From Ophioderma brevispina (taxonomy: Eukaryota; Echinodermata; Ophiuroidea; Amphilepidida; Ophiodermatidae), in NCBI GenBank assembly GCA_023653785.1, contig JAMKCH010035170.1:62001-126000 (forward strand): 64,000 nt of DNA, written 5' to 3'. The stretch's first letter is position 1; each line of letters opens with the position of its first letter. Position numbers and translations under genes: made by a program. The notes below the pieces were generated by a model, which saw only the letters and a program-made list of their open reading frames with translations, was not told the DNA's origin and did no database searches. Positions 11,961-23,089 of the stretch are shown one piece after another.

Positions 11961-13397
11961 AGATTCTCATTTGTTAGTAGTAGTATAAATTTTGTAGAAA
12001 AATAAGGTGCACAAGCTACCAAATAATTTCCCCATGACATGACGTAAAATGTGCTTATAACTCTCTTTCCACCAACGTAACCATTTTGACATTTCAAGCA
12101 AGGATCACATGGATCAGACATGAAACATGATATAAGCTTCAATTCATCTTACAAATTCCGATTAACTTTTGCGATACCAGCCCACGGAACGCGCACCGCA
12201 TTTCGGTTGTAACGGCGGTGGCACGGGACACAGTTCCTAACCGTTCCGACAAGGGTATTTCTTTCCGGGGTCTTTTTTTTTCTTATGATAGAAAGCAAGA
12301 TGAATCGACAGTCACCATTTCCTCATTCATATAGAGAGTAACGTGCCTTTGATGGCGGCTTCATTTTTATTATAACATGTTACCTCATGGAAAACCGATT
12401 CCCACAGGACACCCAAAGTCACAAATAGGTCTGATTTTTCCGGAACTAACTACCAATACCCAAACGTGGAGTGATTGGTACTATTGTCATGGTATTATAA
12501 TAGATAGAGTAAGTTGGTTTGATTATTCTGTCTATTTCATGCCCGTATAAGAGCCCAGGTTTAGACTCTAGACTTAAACCCTAGGTTTCAGTCAGTTGGC
12601 GTTTGTTTATTAGCTCTATTTAGTTGCGGGACTTACTAGCTAGCTCAGGACTATACAAGAATTTTAAATGTGATACATCAAGCATCAGGACTAAATTTAC
12701 CATATTAATGTAATCATAGATTGATTATTATGGCATAATCTTCCAAATGCCCCGACCTTCAATTTGAATAGCGCCCTCAGAAAATGTTACCGCTGCCTTC
12801 GCTGATCATCGACCAGAAATAACAAGACCTGATAGTAGACAAAAGAAAAACAAAAAAATCTCTAAACCTAAAATCATAGTGCACCCCGTATACTAAAATG
12901 CGTAACATACCTCACTTCCTCCTCTCCCTCCCCCGCCCCTTCTCTAAAAAAGTTACAAAAAAACTCGGTTGACAAATCTAAAAAAAGTGTGCGGAAAATT
13001 CGATTTTGTGGCCTCCCCACCCCCCCCCCCGATTTTCATCATTTTCCCAGTTGGTCTCTCCGCCCCAATGTTTCTGATCGTGCCTTTAAAGGCTGAATCA
13101 GAGATTTCCGATGACGGCCGGCGCACTCAATTTTCCAAACAAATCGTTATTTTTTGCATATACCATAATGCATTGTCCATACATAATCACTGTGTGAAAT
13201 AACTACTAAGCTCACCATCGAAAAGTCCTTCATATAGAAAATTACATCTTTGTTGAAAATCAGGATCACGGAAATTTTTTTATACAAGGTATCCGATGGC
13301 ACTGTTATACTGTGAATAAATGTTTAATGCATGGAAAACGAAAATCTGATTCATCTCAACTTTGGAATTATGCATTTTTAGGGACTATCTTTAGTTC
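11961..13397. other. No recognised gene
   Basis: AT-rich sequence with an 11-base C run at 13020-13030. Short frames on both strands have no recognisable product. Confidence 0.55.
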
Positions 13398-13399
13398 TA

Positions 13400-13779
13400 C
13401 ACTGTTAAAAATTTCCGTACGTAACGTTAAATTAAGAAAACAGATTTTCCGTAACTTTACGGAAAAATGTTGTAGGAAAAAAACCATAAATAAAAAATTT
13501 TTTTTTTTAAGAAAGCTAAAAATTTAACTTGACGGAATATTTCAAAATTTCTGGCAGCAATATTTCCGGACTTTTTTTGGTTCCGTACGAAATTTTAAAT
13601 TACGGAAAAATTCTGTTAAAATACATAGTTTTTTCCATAATATGGAGACAAAATTTTCTGTAAAATTACTGTCAAAGTTCCGTAATTGACAGAAATTTCT
13701 GTAAATTTACCCTAAAAATGCCTGGAAATACTGCTGCCAGAAAATTTCCGTAAATTTACGGAAATTTTTTTTTAACAGT
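13400..13779. mobile_element. MITE with CACTGTTAAAAATTTCCGTA ends
   Basis: The left end (13400 on) and the reverse complement of the right end (to 13779) share (C)ACTGTTAAA followed by A/T and ATTTCCGTA. Many further TTTCCGTAA/TTACGGAAA blocks lie inside, so much of the 380 bp can self-pair. TA dinucleotides flank it at 13398-13399 and 13780-13781, which suits a Tc1/mariner-type TA duplication. No transposase is encoded, so it would be non-autonomous. Exact ends are uncertain by one base because the right end lacks the terminal C. Confidence 0.65.
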
Positions 13780-13784
13780 TAACA

Positions 13785-16045
13785 AAAACCTTAATTTTTT
13801 AATTATTCTATACAACAAAAATTATATTTCGAAATCTTGAGTCAGCCTTTAATAACGGGGTTGGTCGTCGTATGGAACATGTGGGACACAGACCATAGAA
13901 AACGGAAATTTACTGTCAGGGAGGACTTCATCAATCTCATGAAAGGTCCTCCCCTTATCAGCTTTTACCCTTCTCTTATGATCAATTGAGTATGGGGGCA
14001 TCCTACTGGTCCGGATTGTTGAGTTCTCTGGCAGCTGCTTTGCCATCCATTAGCCAGCAGATTTCTCACACCTGTGTCGCTTACAAATATAGAGTTCACG
14101 TTTTTAAATTGGTAGAGGCGCTCGCATTTGTGCATTGTGTGATGATGAAAGTCAAGGTCACAAAAAGGATTTCATAGGTTAGGCCAACTACCTGTATGTG
14201 GTATGTATACGCGGGAAAAAGTCCTAATGAGTCCGGGGTTGTTTTTGGTTGGTCTACTTGCGACAACAACAACTGTGTGTTAAATGATTGAGAAGACGAT
14301 TATCGTGGACTATGTCACCGATATTATGATTCGAAGTGGAGGGTGGGGTGGTGTTGGCAGACGAGAAGTTGGCTCCATGGCGACAATAGCAATGACTTAC
14401 AGCTGGACACTAAACGATTGAATCGAACGAGAAAACGAGACGCGACGCTATGACCATCACGGATAATGTCAATTATGATGACAGGCGGATGGGTGACGGA
14501 TATGTTCGGCAACATTAATTCCATTAGTTCTCACCCAATGACCTTGGGTGTTTTCCCTTGCGTCACCAAACAACCTTGTTTACCACATCAATGAAATCTA
14601 AATTAAATGTGGTCACTGATACCCGTTCCAATATTACCCATGAACCTAATCTCATTATCATTTTTCGAAAATCTCAATTTTCATCCAGGGTTTACTTGTG
14701 TTGATCCCCCAAATTGTTGAGAGAACAATGTTGCCCATTCGTAACCCCTTCAAGGATCTGTCACCTAACGGTCATGCCCGGCCCCTTATTTTCGGCGCCC
14801 TGCCTTCATAGTAGTAAGACCACTAGTTATGAGTTGTGGCCCAAAATTCCCTCTCCCCCTCCCCCATTTTTTTCCGGTTAGGACACCAGAAGACGAAGAG
14901 GAGGGAGACAGAAGAGGAGAAGAAGGTAGACAAGAGAACGCAACGCCACACAACTCTTAGTCCTCGTTGTCTTTCCCATTTACCATCATCTCTCTATCCT
15001 TTTCACCTTTGTCCTTTCATATACTGTTCTATCTCGTCATCGTCATCGCCATTCCCCTTAATGGACGATGATGATGACTGATGACACCAGGTGGTGACCT
15101 ATTTTAATTATTAGATTATTATCAATATGAGGTTTTTATGACCTTCAAGATCTCCATTAAAATCCCTATACGAAATGTTTGGTGTTTTTGTAATTTAGCT
15201 TCTTTGTAATGAACGATTTGTAATTGACCATTGTTGCAATTATGGTTTGCAATATACTAAAGTGAAATTTCATTACCCTTGTGTTGGACACAACAGCAAC
15301 AGTGATAAAGTAATTGCAATTCCTACAAATAGATTCAATGGAAGCAATGGAACAGCAAAGATCTAACTCGACTCAAACGCACGCACAGTGGACCGCCCAC
15401 TTCTCGTGCCTATCTGGAATACCATCCCGTGAAACCTGATCATTGTTCTTCCATCCATGACCTCCTGATCAATGTACCGATAAAAGAAAACCAATATCTA
15501 TTGTATAATTTATAAAGATTGAGATGTTTACTCAGGTTAAACACCTTATTAAGTTACCTGCGTTCTTTTTTGCGGGGATAATTATACTAACCAAAAAGAT
15601 AATCCCTGCCGCCCAGTGCCTCTGAAAATATAAAAAACGGCCGTTTTTGGTCGTTCACCTTATCAGTGTTCAATGATCTTGAGGAACCAGACAAAAACAC
15701 GAATTTGCTGTTTGTTAAACGATTCGATCTAGGCTCCACCCGAGAGCAGTAGTCCTTTTTTTTTGTCTGCCATGACTAACTTCAAAGCATTTAATACCAG
15801 TACATTATAATGCCTTCAATGGCTGATATGGTTGTGCCAGACATCAGGCTTATCAATCAATCACTTTCGTCATCATTTGGAGAAAAATTCTTTTCTATGA
15901 AAGTGGATCGCCAAGTTTAAATTTAGAATAGCATTTTGACTGTTCTAAATGTTAGCACTTTGGCAGTTTGAACACTACAAAAATTTAAAAAACGACAAAT
16001 TACTGGTATAAAGGTTTAAAATAATAAATAAACTAATTTTTAAAA
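13785..16045. other. No recognised gene
   Basis: Single-copy-looking DNA. A GA-rich then TC/CATC-rich stretch at 14880-15080 yields a low-complexity 81-codon frame that I do not consider coding. No repeat or RNA gene identified. Confidence 0.5.
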
Positions 16046-16049
16046 TGTT

Positions 16050-16204
16050 GTTCTAATTAATTGTAACATTGGCGTTTACATTTCTTTAAAATTATGAAGT
16101 TGTTACTATGGCAAGTGTTCAATTATAGAACTAATTAATGTAACATTTGGTGTTCACATTTCTTTAACACTTAGTAAGTTTTTACTTGGCAAGTGTTCAA
16201 TATA
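16050..16204 (+). repeat. Two tandem ~78 bp repeats
   Basis: 16050-16127 and 16128-16204 are direct copies, each running from (gttc/gaac)taattaat through aacatt, acatttctttaa and ggcaagtgttcaa. A degraded part of the unit (ggcagtttgaacact) precedes them near 15962. Origin unknown. Confidence 0.7.
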
Positions 16205-16580
16205 GAACCCTGGTACTTGGGTTCTGTTTAAAAACTGAGTATTCCTACTATTTCTCATTCCTTTTTGGAATATGCATATACTGTAAAAAGATGAAAACAC
16301 TTATAAAATGTATAAGAATATTTCAAAAGTAACTAATTTAAAGGTGGAATGATAGATTTCATATATGAGTGTCCCTTTAAAATATTTATACCCCGATTTT
16401 CGCACTGGTGTAAAGCTTCCCTAAAAATATCCCGCCATCTGAAAGGATTGAGGCCAAATTACCTTGAAATATTGTAAATCCATTCCTTTATCAATTAAAA
16501 GATATTGGCATGTCTTATCTATATTAAATCCTACATTTGGACAGGGCGTTCCCATCCATTTTTATGGGGGGGGGGGGGGG

Positions 16581-16895
16581 TGATTGAGTGTCGGTTCGCG
16601 GATTCCGGAATTAATCAATAGCCCAAATATTTTTCACTCGTTTCGGAACTCTGAAGAGCAAACCCACAAACAACCGACATGGGGGTGTTGAGTGTCTGTT
16701 CCGGATTCAGGAATTATCAATATACCACAATATTTTTTTCACTCGGTTCGAAATTCTGAAAGAGCAACAAACAACAGGACAGGGGGTGTTGAGTGTCTGT
16801 TCCGGATTCAGGAATTATCAATAGACCCAAATCTTTGTGTTTTTTCACTCGGTCGAAATTCTGAAGAGCAAACCAAACAACAACAGGGGAAAAAG
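16581..16895 (+). repeat. Three tandem ~104 bp repeats
   Basis: Three direct copies start near 16581, 16684 and 16791. Each contains ttgagtgtc, attcaggaatta(t)caata, ttttcactcg and a gaagagcaaac-like end. The first follows a 15-base G run (16566-16580), and each later copy is preceded by a short G run, suggesting the G run is part of the unit. The array gives false open frames on both strands. Expansion by slippage or unequal exchange is likely. Confidence 0.8.
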
Positions 16896-17163
16896 GGGCG
16901 CCGAAAACGAAAAAATCATTCAAACATGTCCCATTTGCCGACAAGTGCAAATTGCCGACAGACTTTTGGTGGACGCCCGCATTTGACGCAATAGGCCTAT
17001 GGATGCCTCGAAATCCATCGTTGCACCTTTAAAATTCACTTTTGGAACACCGTGTATACGTGTTCTAAAAGTGACCATCATTTTGGTCAAAAGGGCATTC
17101 ATTATGTTTAAAAAAGTGACTCTTTGATATTTTTCAAATCAGCACAACTTTTTTGCAGTGTTG

Positions 17164-17353
17164 CAGTGGCGTAACGGCCTGCCCGCTCTGAGGGGGCACA
17201 TTTTTTTCCCTCTCGGTCAAGACCAATTTGTTCCCGGTCATGGGTAAAAAAAAACGGCTGATTTACATGATTTTTGCAAATTTTTCCCGGCCCAAGTCGT
17301 CGGGGGGGGGGGGTACCGCCCCCTGCCCCCCGCCCCCGCCTGTTACGCCACTG
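17164..17353. mobile_element. Short element with CAGTGGCGTA ends
   Basis: The 190 bp segment begins CAGTGGCGTAAC and ends GTTACGCCACTG, a perfect 12 bp terminal inverted repeat. Its interior is rich in G/C runs (12 G at 17302-17313). The same end type occurs at 62721 with a clean 8 bp target duplication, supporting a hAT-like non-autonomous family. Here the flanks share only GTGTT (17158-17162 and 17354-17358), not a clean 8 bp duplication. Confidence 0.7.
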
Positions 17354-17361
17354 GTGTTATG

Positions 17362-18450
17362 AATCCAAATTCGGAGGAATTACAGGGTGAATAAAAATGT
17401 TATACACCCAGTGTACTTGACTAGTTGATAATCGGATGTCATTTGCAGGGTGGTCTGTAAACAACACAGTGGTCTGTTCCCTAGCGTTCCCTGATAACTA
17501 ATCCCTTGATGATAGTAACAAATAGTTTGGCCTTTTGGTCAACTATTATTTCCTTTCTTCCGATTTTAGTATGGGACGAAATTTAGTTCATGGGTCCTAT
17601 ATATCAATAACGGGTAAAAACAAAAAAAAAAAAAAAACCACAAAGGAAAATGTCTGAGTGGAACTTTCTTCTCCATCATATCCGACCCAGCAAGCTCCAG
17701 CAGAGTTTCATGTTTCTGCATATCAAAATAAGGTCGCTCAACCTTTCGCATGCAACCCTATGGAACTCATTATCAAGTGGTCGCGCTGAACTATACGAAC
17801 ACCAATTCGACAAAGCACCAATGGGTTATTAAGGGTTAGGTCTTAAAGAAGTAAAAAATACTGCCTTGGGGTAAGTAAGTGAGCATGCCTCCGACGAAGA
17901 AGGTGTGTTTGAAGGGCGACCGCACCCCGCCACTCCGGTGGAGATCAAGAGGCTCCTCCTGGGCATGGAGCATTTTTAGTCCCGTCCACCGTGTAGCGGT
18001 TTACAAGCTGGGATCATCCCACGCATCTTCTAATGTTGTGGAGCGCGCCTGACTTCCTTTGTTGGTTTGCTGGTATGGAGAAACTGATGTGCAGGTCTGG
18101 TTGGATGAAGTTGGCCACTTTGAGGAAGATGAAGACAATTTCTTTAAAAAAACCCACCAACAACATCAAACAAAGGAGACCTGGAATTTGGGATACAACA
18201 GGTGTGCTTCCCTCAGCTGTTGAACACTTACCATTAAAGGCCGAAATGTCTCCCACCCCCCCCCCCACCTGGGGTTTGCTTTAATTTTGGACAGGGCAGG
18301 TGTGCAGTTGCAGCAAATTCAACCTTGGGGTTTTTTGCGCTTACCGCCGCTCCCCAAAAAGGGTACCCCAACGTTGGTTTATAATTCAATGCACTGTAAC
18401 CGAGTGTATGCCTATATTGGTACCATGTAGGCCTATTAAGACGTTGTGTG
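17362..18450. other. No recognised gene
   Basis: Overlapping plus- and minus-strand frames of 60-84 codons occur (for example 18014-18284) but have no recognisable domain. An 11-base C run lies at 18256-18266. One TAGGCCTA palindrome is at 18428. Confidence 0.5.
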
Positions 18451-21400
18451 TTGGCAATAGATAATAGACTGTCTTCAACAAAATAAATTTAAAAAAATTG
18501 AAACAATGTAAAAACATACTTTTAAGACACGGCGAAGACATTGTCCTCCACCGCGTCATGTCTTAAATCTTCTTCAAAGACACGTCTTTACAAACTGAAT
18601 CTCTTGCATGAAAACATAATGACTTGTGTTTAGCGTGTCTGGACGAGACATTTAGACATCCGTCTTGCTTAAAGCAATTACTTTGTGTCAGGACACGTCT
18701 CTTGCATGAAAACATATAATTGTGTTTGGGTGTCTTACAAGATACAAGACATTTAGAGACATTCTGTGCTTAAAAGAATGACTGTGTGCAATACATGTCT
18801 CTTGCTGTAAACATAATGACTTGTTTTTGTTGTTTACATGAGACGAGACATTAAGACATGTCTTGCTTCAGACATGACTTTGTGTCAAGACACGTCTTCT
18901 TGCATTAAAACATGATTGTGTTTGAGTGTCTTACATAGAGACAAGGGGAGCATTTAGACATGTCTTGCTTAAAGACCTGACTTTTTGTCAAGATCACGTT
19001 TCTTGGCATCATGACAACATGGCTTGTGGTTGTGTGTCTTACATAGAGACAATAACATTTAGACATGTCTTGCTTAAAGGACCTGACTGTGTCAAGACAC
19101 TCTCTTGATGAAAACATATGCTTGTGTTTTGTGTCTTACATAGAGACGAGACATTTGGACATGTCTTGCATATAGAGCAGAAAAAAAGATGACTTTGTGT
19201 CAAGACACGTCCTCTTGCATGAACACATAATGACTTGTGTTTGTGTCTTAAATACTATGCACAACGTGCTCCTTCATACATGATAAAGGCATGGTCTTGC
19301 TTAAAGACATGACTTATTGTGTCCAGAACACGCTACTTGTCATGAAAACATGACTTGTGTTGTGGGGGGGGGGCTACACTAGAGAGCAAGAGCCATTAGA
19401 CATGTCCTTGCTAAAGACATGACTTTGTGTCAGACACGTTTCTTGCATTAAACATGGCTTGTGGTGTTGCTTACATCAGAGACAAGACATTTAGACATGT
19501 CTTCTTGCTTAAAGACATGACTTTGGGGTTTTTGTGTCAAGACATGTGCTCTTGCTGAAAACAATATGACTTGTGTTGTGTCTTACATATAGAGACAGAC
19601 ATTTAGAACATTTCTTGCTTAAAGACAATGCTTTTTTGGTCAAGACCCGGTCTCTTGCATGAAAATATATGACTTGTGTTTGTGTCCTTACATAGAGACA
19701 AGACATTTAGACTGTCTTGCTTAAAGACATTACTTTGTGTCAAGACACGATTGTTTTTTGCATGAAAACATGGCTTGTGGTTGTGTGTCTTACATAGCGC
19801 AACAAGACCGTTAGACCTGTACCTTTCTTGCTTAAAAGACTGACGTTGGGTCAAGACCCGTTGGCTTGGCATGAAAATCACTATGGCTGTTGTGTCTCAT
19901 AGAGACAAGACTTTAGACATGCTTGCTTAAAGAACGACATGACTGTGTCAAGACACGCTCTTGCATGAAAACATATGACTTGTGTTTGTGTCTTACATAG
20001 AGCGAGACATTTGAACGCGTCTTGCATAGAGACATGACTTTGTGTCAAGACACGTTCTCTTGCATGAAAACATGACTTGTGTTTGTGTCTTAAACATCAT
20101 AGATACAAGACTTTAGACAGTCTTGCTAAAGACATTATTTTTGTGTCAAGACACGTTTCTTGCATGAAAACACTGGTTGTGTTTGTGCTGATCTTATATA
20201 GACACAGACATTTAGACATGGTCTGGCTTACAACATGACTGTTGTCACAAGTACACTGTGCTCTCTTGCAATTAAAACATATGACTTGTGTTTGTGTCTT
20301 ACATAGACGCCGAGACTTTAAGACTGTCTTGTTCATAGAGACTGCTTGTGTCAGACACGTCTCTTTGCATGCAATACTTGTGTTTTGTTCTTACTAAACA
20401 AACATTAAAGACATGTCTTGCTTAAAGACATATTTGTGTCAAGACATCGTCTCTTGCATGAAAACATATTACTTGTGTTGTGTCTTATAGAGACAAAGAC
20501 ATATTTAGAGACATGTCTTGCTTCAGTTAAAGACATGACTTTGTGTCAGACAAACGTCCTTGCATGAAGACATATGACTTGTGATTTGTTGTGTCGTAGC
20601 AATAGAGACAGACATTTAGACATGCTTCATAAGACCTAACTTTGTTGTTTCAAGACACGTATTCCTTGCAATGAAAACATACTGGCTTGTGGTTGTGTGT
20701 CTTACATAGAGAGACAAGTAAATTTAGACTAGTCTTGCACACAGACATTCCTTACTTCCGTTTTTGTAAGACACTTTCATCTATCTGTACTCATTCATGA
20801 GCATAACAGTATGACAGACATTAGACATGTCTTGCTTAACAGACATGACGTTGTGTCCAAACACGTCTCTTGCATGAAAAATGAATTGCGGTTTTGCGGG
20901 CTACATGAGAGACGAGACATTTCGACATGTCTACTTAAAGACATGACTTTGTGTCAGGACACGTCTCTTGCATGAAAACATGAATTGTGTTTGCGTGTCT
21001 TACATAGGGACAGACCGTTACCTGTCTTGCTTTGTGTCAAGACACGTCTCTTGCATGAAAACATATACTTGTTTTGCGTGTCTTACATAGAGACGAGACA
21101 TTTAGACATGTCTTGCTTAAAGACATTACTTTGTGTCTAAACACGTCTCTTGCATGAAAACATGACTTGTGTTTGAGTGTCTTACATAGAGACGAGACAT
21201 TAAGACATGTCTTGCTTAAATACAATGACTTTGTGTCAAGACAAGTGTCTCTTGCATGAAAACATGACTTGTGTTTGTGTCTTACATAGCGACGAGACAA
21301 TTTAGACATGCTCGCTTAAAGACATGACTTTGTGGCAGACACTTCTCTTGCATGAAAACATGACTTGTGTTTGGGTGTCTTGCATAGGACACACTTTAGA

Positions 21401-21476
21401 CATGTCTTGCATAGAGACATGACTTTGTGGACACGTGTCTCAAAAACTGGTTTCAACAATGATTGTCTATTGCCAA
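18451..21476. repeat. ~98 bp satellite inside a short inverted repeat
   Basis: About 29 tandem copies of a ~98 bp unit rich in GACA/TGTC words (for example gtcaagacacgtctcttgca, atgaaaacatgacttgtg, gtcttacatagagac, agacatgtcttgcttaaa). Left of the array 18451-18465 reads ttggcaatagataat; right of it 21462-21476 is the inverted copy with one mismatch. The array may therefore be the expanded core of a terminal-inverted-repeat or Helentron-like element rather than free satellite. Copies in 18.6-20.4 kb carry dense single-base indels, while those near 20.9-21.4 kb are cleaner. Open frames reported here are repeat artefacts. Confidence 0.85.
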
Positions 21477-21920
21477 GAAGACCCTTTCACAAGGTGGAGA
21501 CTTAAAAATTCGTGATAATACAATACTGAATTAACTAAATGGAAACATTTTGAAAACACACAACAAAAAATGTTTTAAAATATTTGCATTGTTGTGCAGT
21601 TTCTTATCTGTTTCTTCCTCCCTTATTAAACTTCTTGTAATCTTATATATCTAATAAGATGTACAGATGTAAAACGATACTCATGATACACGTGTCTAAA
21701 GAAGCATGTAACTAGGCTTTCAACAAGGTGTTCATTTCAAACGTGTTTCAGAATTACAAATTTTTTTATAATTATCCACTCCACATACTTTTTTAACTTT
21801 TTCAGAACCTGAATTACCACGCATATTTGATACTCAAAAAGCGATTCATATTTGAATTATGAATTATTTATCTTAGTGTGTGCAGGAGGGGGGGGGGGGG
21901 GGGAGTGTTTTTTTGTTTTA

Positions 21921-22137
21921 CACTGTAAAAACAGCGATTAACAATTTTTTGCACCGCGTTTTTCTCACACTTTGGTCAAAATTTTTAATATCAATTGATA
22001 GCTACAACCCTGTTTAAAATCTAAACATTTAAGTCGTATTATTTCACGCCGAGTGTTTTTAAGAAACTTGACATGTTAATACCTAACCACTACATTCTTC
22101 TGCAAGCAACCGCGTTTCTGGCCACTTTTTGCAGTGG
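21921..22137. mobile_element. Possible MITE with CACTGTAAAAA-type ends
   Basis: The left end reads CACTGTAAAAACAGCG and the complement of the right end reads CCACTGCAAAAAGTGG; TA lies outside each end (21919-21920, 22138-22139). A gcaccgcgttttt block inside the left is echoed by caaccgcgtttct near the right. The inverted match is imperfect, so this is a weak call. Confidence 0.4.
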
Positions 22138-22139
22138 TA

Positions 22140-23089
22140 GACATATTCAACGTACTGAACTTTTATTACTGTGTACTGCACAGGAGACAATCATAGGCAA
22201 ATCATCGACTCTTTAAGACAACTTTAGGTTTTTGATAACATAAAGGTTAAAAACGTTACAACCCCGTTTACGTGTGTGTTCGGGTGCAATCAGTACATGG
22301 GGTGCATAAACCCTCTTTTATTCTGACCCAACACAGTAAAAACAAACAGCAGTTTAATTTCAAAGTTAACACTTTTTTAAAAAAACGCCCTCCATGTTTT
22401 GTTCACAATACGCAATACGCGTCGGTACAGTAAATTTGACACGTAATACGCTAAACCTAGATGTCTTTGTCACCTACTATAATTCCACAATGCTCACATT
22501 TTATTTAAATTCTCACTTCTCGTCCCCTCCTTCCCTCTTATTTCTTTTTCTGTGCTTTCTTCCCTGCCAGTGTTCCTTTTTCTGCCCCTTCCCCTTGAGG
22601 AATGTTCACTGGTACAGAACACAGCGCGGTCCCGCTTCGGAGCCTACTTTTAATCCTTTTAAAGGGCTTATGATATTTTTCGCCAACGAAACGATACAGA
22701 TTTTTCCGGTGGGCTTGTGGGCCGGCGGTGTCATCTTTTGCGGCCCCCCCTTGTCCCCCTGTGCCTGACTTCCCCTTTTCATTCGCGCCTCCTGTCCTGT
22801 TGCCTCGTCCACCCTCACTTCCCTTCTTCTCACTCCGCCTCTTAAAGTTGCTTGAAATCATATTGTATCGTGTACAAAGAAAATCTGTTTCGCAAAATCT
22901 CACCCTCCTTACCTAGTACCTGATATTTTTTTCAATTTTTTCCTAAATTACCCCTCTTCCACCATTAAAATCTGTTTTCGTTCGTTTTCGTTGCGCAAAA
23001 TATCATAATCCGTTTTAAGATATACACTGCTGATAGATCCTCCTCCCTCCTGTGAAGGTGACTTCGTAGGGGGGAAATCGCCTTATGCA
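22140..23089. other. No recognised gene; GC-richer island
   Basis: 22530-22830 is richer in C and G than its surroundings and gives long overlapping frames on both strands (22394-22768 plus, 22538-22903 minus). The minus-strand product would be Gly/Lys/Arg-rich and low complexity. I recognise no domain. It may be part of an old mobile element. Confidence 0.45.

Noticed and set aside
18905..21309. Series of 60-92 codon minus-strand frames with repeated SFKQDMSKC-like and MSLSKTCLNV-like text
   Set aside because: Translations of the ~98 bp satellite; the repetition reflects DNA repeats and the frames break at every indel.
22538..22903. 121-codon basic, glycine-rich minus-strand frame
   Set aside because: Low-complexity reading of a GC-rich patch, overlapped by an equally long plus-strand frame, with no recognised motif.
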